From CAVQAH01 sp963784195 (GTDB lineage Bacteria > Acidobacteriota > Vicinamibacteria > Vicinamibacterales > 2-12-FULL-66-21), in NCBI GenBank assembly GCA_963784195.1, contig CAWARA010000020.1, positions 1,271,858-1,335,857 on the forward strand: DNA of 64,000 bases, written 5' to 3'. Made by a program: the position numbers and the translations under genes. Below are positions 59,863 through 64,000 of the stretch, in pieces. Numbering within the stretch: position 1 is the stretch's first letter; each line of letters starts with the position of its first letter. The notes below the pieces were generated by a model that saw only the letters and a program-made list of their open reading frames with translations, did no database searches and was not told where the DNA came from.

Positions 59863-62580
59863 TCACCCTTCGCGGAGCACGGTCGCAGGATCGAGCCGGG
59901 CTGCGCGCCTTGCGGGCACCCACGCAGCCAGCACGCCTACGGCAACGAGCACGGCGGTCGTGACCAGAGAACGTCAACGGATCACGTGCCTCCATCTGGA
60001 AGAGCAGCGGCGCGACGAACCGTGTAGCCCACCAGCTGCCAGCCCAGCCCAGCGCGAGCCCGGCCACGATCAGGACGCCGACACGACGGAAGACGAGGCG
60101 TACGATGCCGGCCGGCTGCGCGCCGAGCGCCATGCGCAGCCCGATCTCCGTCTGACGCGCGCGCACCGCGTGCGCCACGACGCCGTAGAGCCCGAGGCCG
60201 GCCAGCAGGAGCGCGAGCCCACCGAAGAATCCGGACATCATCGCAATCAGCCGTTCCTGCGTGACCGTCGCGTCGACGATCTGATCGAACGTTCCCGAAG
60301 TGAACACAACTGTCGGATCGGTCTGCGTCAGCGCCGCAGCGACGTCGCGCTCGACCAATGCGCGTTGGCCGGACACTGCCTTGATAGTCAGTACGACGTC
60401 CCGCCAGGAGTTCCAGTCCCGCGGCTCGCGCTGCGCGAGGGGCACGTACATTGTCGGCAGCATGCCTTCGCGCGGCGTGGTGTAGACGGCATCAGCAGCC
60501 AGGCCGACGATCTCGTAGCGCGGCCCGGCATCGGATCCGACGCGGACCGTCTCGCCGATCGGCTGCCGACCTGGCAGATACCGGCGCACGAAGGCCTCGT
60601 TGACGATGGCGACGAGCGGACTGCCGACACGATCGCCCTCATTGAAGTCCCGCCCGCTCAACAAGGGAATACCCATCGTCTCGAACCAGCCCGGTGTCGT
60701 GGCGTTGCGCCAGAGCGCGATTCCTGCTGGTCCTCTGGAAGCATCGGACCATCGCCGACGGCTATCCTGTTGTTGGTCGCCCACCCGCCGCCCCTCAGAA
60801 GCCGCACCACTGAGACGGATGCCGAGCTGCACGCCTGGTACCGCCGCCGCGGCGGCGCGCAGGCGCTCGACACGCGCGGCGTCGCGCCTCCGGCGGAATG
60901 CCGCTCGCCTGCAGGTTCGAACTCGAGGACGAGCAGCGGCTCGGGGACGAAGCCGAGCGGCAGCTGATTGAGGGACGCGAACGTGCGCAGGAAGAGTCCT
61001 GCCGCGACGACGAGGACGAGCGACACCGCGAGCTGCGCGACGACGAGCGTGCCGCGCACCGCGAAGCGCCGGTCGCCCGTCATCGCTCGTCCAGCGTTCT
61101 TCAGGGCCTCGCCAGGCGCGACGCTCTTCAGGCCGAGCACCGGCGCGACGCCGGCGACAGATCGCCGACAGGCACGCGAGGGTCACCGTGAACGCGAGCA
61201 CCCGCCAGTCGAGCGACAGGTCCAGCGACACGGTGCGCTGCCACGTGCTCAGTTGCTGAACGAGCAGCGGCCTACTCCACGTGGCGAATACCAGGCCGAG
61301 GGCCGCGCCGGTCGATCGCCACGATGAGGCTCTCGATGAACAGCAGCCGGGCGAGCCGCCAGCGTGAACCACCAAGCGCCAGCCGCACGCTGAGCTCGTG
61401 CGCGCCGCGCCAGCGCGCGCGCGAGCAGCAGGCTGGCGATGTTCGCGCACGCGACGAGCAGGACGAGCCCCACCGCGACGACCATCGCGAAGAGCGGCGT
61501 CTCGAACCGGCGTCCGCAGCGAGGAGGCTGCCGGTCTGCAGCCGGCGCCAGGGTGAACGGATCGGCAAGATAGCGCGCGGCGAACGCCGGGTCTGCCCGC
61601 AAACCGGCAGTCACCGCGGCACGAATCTGCGGCTGCACGCTCCGCAGCGCGGCGTTCGCCTGTTCGATGGTCTGTCCGGGCTTCAGGCGCACCATGATCT
61701 CGAGCCACCACTGGCCGACGGTCTGCAACCCGCTTTCTTGGCCTCGCAGGAGTGGCTCCGCGGCGAAGGGAAGCATCACGTCCGCCATCCGGCCGACGTC
61801 GACGCCGAAGAAGCCCGGCGGCATCACGCCGACGATGGTGAACGGAAGCGCGGCGCTGCACGGTGAGTTGGCGGCCGACGACATCATCGGCGCCGCCGAA
61901 GTGCTGGCGCCAGAAGCGATGGCTGATGACGGCGACGGGACCATCCGGCGCGGCGCCGCTGTCATCGGCTGGTGTGAGCATCCGGCCGCGGAAGGCCCGC
62001 ACGCCGAGTACGTCGAAGAAGCGCCCGCTGACGATATGCGCCGTCGACGGGCACAGCCCGGCCGCCCTGCGACGAGGTCGAAGGTCTGGCGAGACCACGC
62101 GAAGGCGCCGTCGAACAGGTCGGTCGCGCGTGCGCTCGATCTCCTCCCACACGGGATACGGCCACGATCCGTTGGTGAGCAGCGCGAGGCTTGCCGGATC
62201 CCGAACAGGCAGCGGGCGCAGGATGAGGCTGTTGAAGATCGAGAACAGCGCCGTATTGGCGCCGATCCCGAGCGCGAGCGTGCCGATGACGACGAGCTGT
62301 GAAGCCCGGACTCTTGCGTAGGCCGCGAACCGCGTCGCGGACGTCCTGCCGCACGCTGTCGAGCGCGCGCATCGCCCACACGTCGCGTGCGTCCTCGACG
62401 GCGAGCGTGACGTTGCCCATCGCCCGACGGCTCGCCTGCGCCGCGTCGTCGGGTCGAGGCCGTCACGCTCGAGCGCGGCCTGCCGGAGCGCGCGGTGGGT
62501 CTCGATCTCCTCGCGCAAGATCGGCGTCGTGGCGCGAGCCGGCGGAGGAGGTACAGCAGGCGGCGGAAGAGCGTATTCAT
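59863..62580 (-). CDS. ADOP-type MacB/FtsX permease E (many frameshifts)
   Basis: When read across indels it is a complete PadR-linked ADOP: cytoplasmic N-terminal extension ('EEIETHRALRQAALERDGLDPTTRRRRAVGNVTLAVEDARDVW'), helix 'VVIGTLALGIGANTALFSIFNSLILRPLPV', periplasmic domain, FtsX unit 1 ('VAVGLVLLVACANIASLLLARALARR'), and unit 2 ('LLLAGLGLYGVVAHAVRARQTEIGLRMALGAQPAGIVRLVF'). It ends 'ARLDPATVLREG' at 59863. At least six frame changes occur, mostly between 60700 and 62560. Only the stretch of about 59990-60720 is open for long. The damage density is the highest in the window. Confidence 0.8.
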
Positions 62581-62611
62581 GACATCGCCCCTTCAGCGTC
62601 GCTCCGCGCGG

Positions 62612-62958
62612 TCAGGACTCATGTCGTGCCAGCACGCGCTGGATCGCGCCGACCATGCGATCGAACTCGTCGCGCTCGGCGGCCAGTTGCTTCCGGCCGG
62701 CAGCGGTGAGCGTGTAGAAGCGGGCGCGGCGGTTGTTCTCCGACGCGCCCCACTCGGCCTTCACCCAGCCGTTGAGCAGCAGCCGCTGGAGCGCTGGATA
62801 CAGACGCGCTCTCCCCAACTTTCAGCACATCGTCCGACGCCAGGCGCAGGTGCTCGACGATGCCGTAGCCATGCTTGGCGCCGGCCGACGAGCGCCTTCA
62901 GGATCAGCAGCTCGAGCGTGCCGGGAAGAAGATCGGAGGGTGTGTTGGTCAGTCCCAT
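62612..62958 (-). CDS. PadR-family transcriptional regulator (frameshifted)
   Basis: About 113 residues when restored. The N-terminus 'MGLTNTPSDLLPGTLELLILKAL' and C-terminus 'LYPALQRLLLNGWVKAEWGASENNRRARFYTLTAAGRKQLAAERDEFDRMVGAIQRVL' are the PadR winged helix. Indels near 62885 and 62815 separate them. PadR genes immediately upstream of ADOP permeases are a recurrent acidobacterial pairing, and here the gap is 31 bp. The start codon lies inside a palindrome that is probably the autoregulatory site. Confidence 0.82.
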
Positions 62959-63001
62959 CAACGAATGATGGGAATCTACGAAAGGAACGCCGAACTGTCA
63001 A
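62954..63001 (-). promoter_or_regulatory. Promoter and palindromic operator of the padR-ADOP E operon
   Basis: Minus strand: TTGACA (63001-62996), 17 bp, TAGATT (62978-62973). Directly downstream is CCCATCA-ACGAA-TGATGGG (62954-62972), a perfect 7-bp inverted repeat that covers the expected transcription start and includes the padR start codon (62958-62956). The untranslated leader would be only about 8 nt and has no ribosome binding site. Confidence 0.75.
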
Positions 63002-63101
63002 CTGCCATCAATCCCTGAGGGGAACGACGACGACAGCATGCTGTGACACGTAACCGGCTCATCCGCGCCACGAACCCCGCGACCTCGACCGTTGCCCTCC
63101 C

Positions 63102-63977
63102 GTGAAAGAAGACGACGTTTCGAATCCTATCGTGACGAGCAGTGATTCATTGGAGGCACTCATGTCCACGATCAAGGATGTCAGCGGCACCGCATTCGTC
63201 GTCGCTGAATATCGAGCTGAAGAGAGTGGGGAGCCTACGCCAATCTACGACGATCCGGTGGTAAGGCTGTTCCTCAGCGACGCGAGCCGCCAGGCCGCCG
63301 AGCGGGTCGCGTCGCGCTTCCCGGCAGTGAAAGACATGGTCAAGACCCGCACGCGTTATTTCGACGACGTGCTGGACGCGCAGATCGCGGAAGGAGTCGG
63401 ACAGGTTGTCATCCTCGGTGCGGGGCTCGACACGCGTGCCATCCGCAAGCAGTCAGCCGCGGTGCGCTACTTCGAGATCGACGACCCGGCGACGATGGAA
63501 CTGAAGCGGCGCTGCTATGCTGACGCGCGCATCGAGGCCGCTGTGACGTTGATTCCTGGCAACTACGTCACGGATGGACTGATCGATCTGCTGCGGTCGA
63601 ACGGCTTTGAGTTCGATGTGCCCACATATCTGATCTGGGAAGGCAACGTCATGTACATGCCACTCGCGAACGACAAGCACACGATGCTGGAGCTGAAGCG
63701 GCACGTGAAGCGATTCCGTCTGTCGTTCGACTATCTCACCGAATCGGTGATCACGAAAACCACCGGTGAAGCGAGTCTCACGACTCTGGTCGAGAGCTTC
63801 GAAGCGATGGGCGCGCCCTGGCTGTCAGGCATCGACGACATCGACAGTGTCGCTCGCGAGCTGGGCCTGCGGGTCGTCGAGAATTTCACGACCGGCGAGC
63901 TATATCGAAGATACCGTGGTCGTCCAGGGATTTCGCCAATCTTTCAGCATTACTCGATCTGCACACTCGAATCCTAG
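63102..63977 (+). CDS. Class I SAM-dependent methyltransferase, leucine carboxyl methyltransferase-like
   Basis: 291 residues from GTG 63102; ATG 63162 (MSTIKDVSGTAFVVAEYRAEE) is an equally plausible start. Features of the LCMT/TIGR00027 family: 'MVKTRTRYFDDVLDAQIAEGVGQVVILGAGLDTRAIR' (SAM loop), 'YFEIDDPATMELKR' (acidic residue after strand 2), and 'PTYLIWEGNVMYMPLAN'. Bacterial members methylate carboxylates of small molecules or are of unknown specificity. The frame is intact, and it is divergent from the PadR operon. Confidence 0.88.
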   Translation: MKEDDVSNPIVTSSDSLEALMSTIKDVSGTAFVVAEYRAEESGEPTPIYDDPVVRLFLSDASRQAAERVASRFPAVKDMVKTRTRYFDDVLDAQIAEGVGQVVILGAGLDTRAIRKQSAAVRYFEIDDPATMELKRRCYADARIEAAVTLIPGNYVTDGLIDLLRSNGFEFDVPTYLIWEGNVMYMPLANDKHTMLELKRHVKRFRLSFDYLTESVITKTTGEASLTTLVESFEAMGAPWLSGIDDIDSVARELGLRVVENFTTGELYRRYRGRPGISPIFQHYSICTLES

Positions 63978-64000
63978 TGGGTATTACTACGGATGAGATA

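Overview
The window is a 64 kb piece of high-GC bacterial chromosome. Its gene content points to an uncultured Acidobacteriota, most likely near Vicinamibacteria. The evidence is five large MacB/FtsX-type permeases of the acidobacterial 'ADOP' kind, an Oar-like TonB-dependent receptor with a carboxypeptidase-regulatory N-domain, membrane winged-helix/PD40 proteins, and a Ser/Thr kinase fused to TolB-like and TPR modules. No 16S rRNA, tRNA, phage gene, transposase or CRISPR array was seen, so the taxon is inferred.

Layout. 1-6.4 kb: a huge minus-strand kinase/TolB/TPR gene with an in-frame 2,205 bp internal tandem duplication. 6.4-15.1 kb: HugZ-like protein, membrane-anchored DUF6090-like protein, MFS transporter, M20 amidohydrolase, gene remnants (ADOP, GyrI-like, creatininase), TetR, two secreted proteins and a creatininase-family protein. 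15.1-26.2 kb: two direct tandem copies of a 5.5 kb block (ADOP permease, DUF3553/GIY-YIG protein, GreB, TetR, DUF998 membrane protein, XRE-DUF4177 regulator). 26.3-33.3 kb: DinB, ankyrin protein, an internally deleted NPCBM/alpha-galactosidase gene, squalene-cyclase-like protein, NTF2-like protein, and an M19 dipeptidase with a YfcC-type carrier. 33.3-41.7 kb: an ECF41 sigma factor with its CxxC partner and a matching promoter, DUF2867, an SDR-SRPBCC fusion, an alpha/beta hydrolase, and a signalling run (PAS histidine kinase, FixJ-type regulator, lone receiver, sigma-54 activator). 41.7-51.7 kb: two loci of a small secreted HExxH protein associated with winged-helix/PD40 sensors, plus the TonB receptor and several shuffled remnants. 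51.8-64 kb: three more ADOP permeases (one with a PadR gene), cyclophilin, a CocE/NonD hydrolase and a methyltransferase.

Two themes dominate. First, duplication and rearrangement: two tandem duplications (2.2 and 5.5 kb), short displaced gene fragments identical or nearly so to intact genes elsewhere in the window, and genes with internal deletions. Second, very many single-base indels. The two 5.5 kb copies carry different frameshifts in the same genes, so a consensus of the two restores full reading frames. That fits either uncorrected long-read error or independent decay of redundant copies, and reads are needed to decide. Frameshifted genes are therefore annotated over their full homologous span with the approximate break position.

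The best leads are: (i) a textbook ECF41 promoter (TGTCACA, 16 bp, CGTC) upstream of a translationally coupled CxxC-protein/sigma pair; (ii) a recurring module of a secreted four-cysteine HExxH protein and a membrane winged-helix/PD40 protein; (iii) a DUF3553-GIY-YIG protein just upstream of greB; (iv) a perfect palindrome lying between the -10 box and the start codon of the PadR-ADOP operon.
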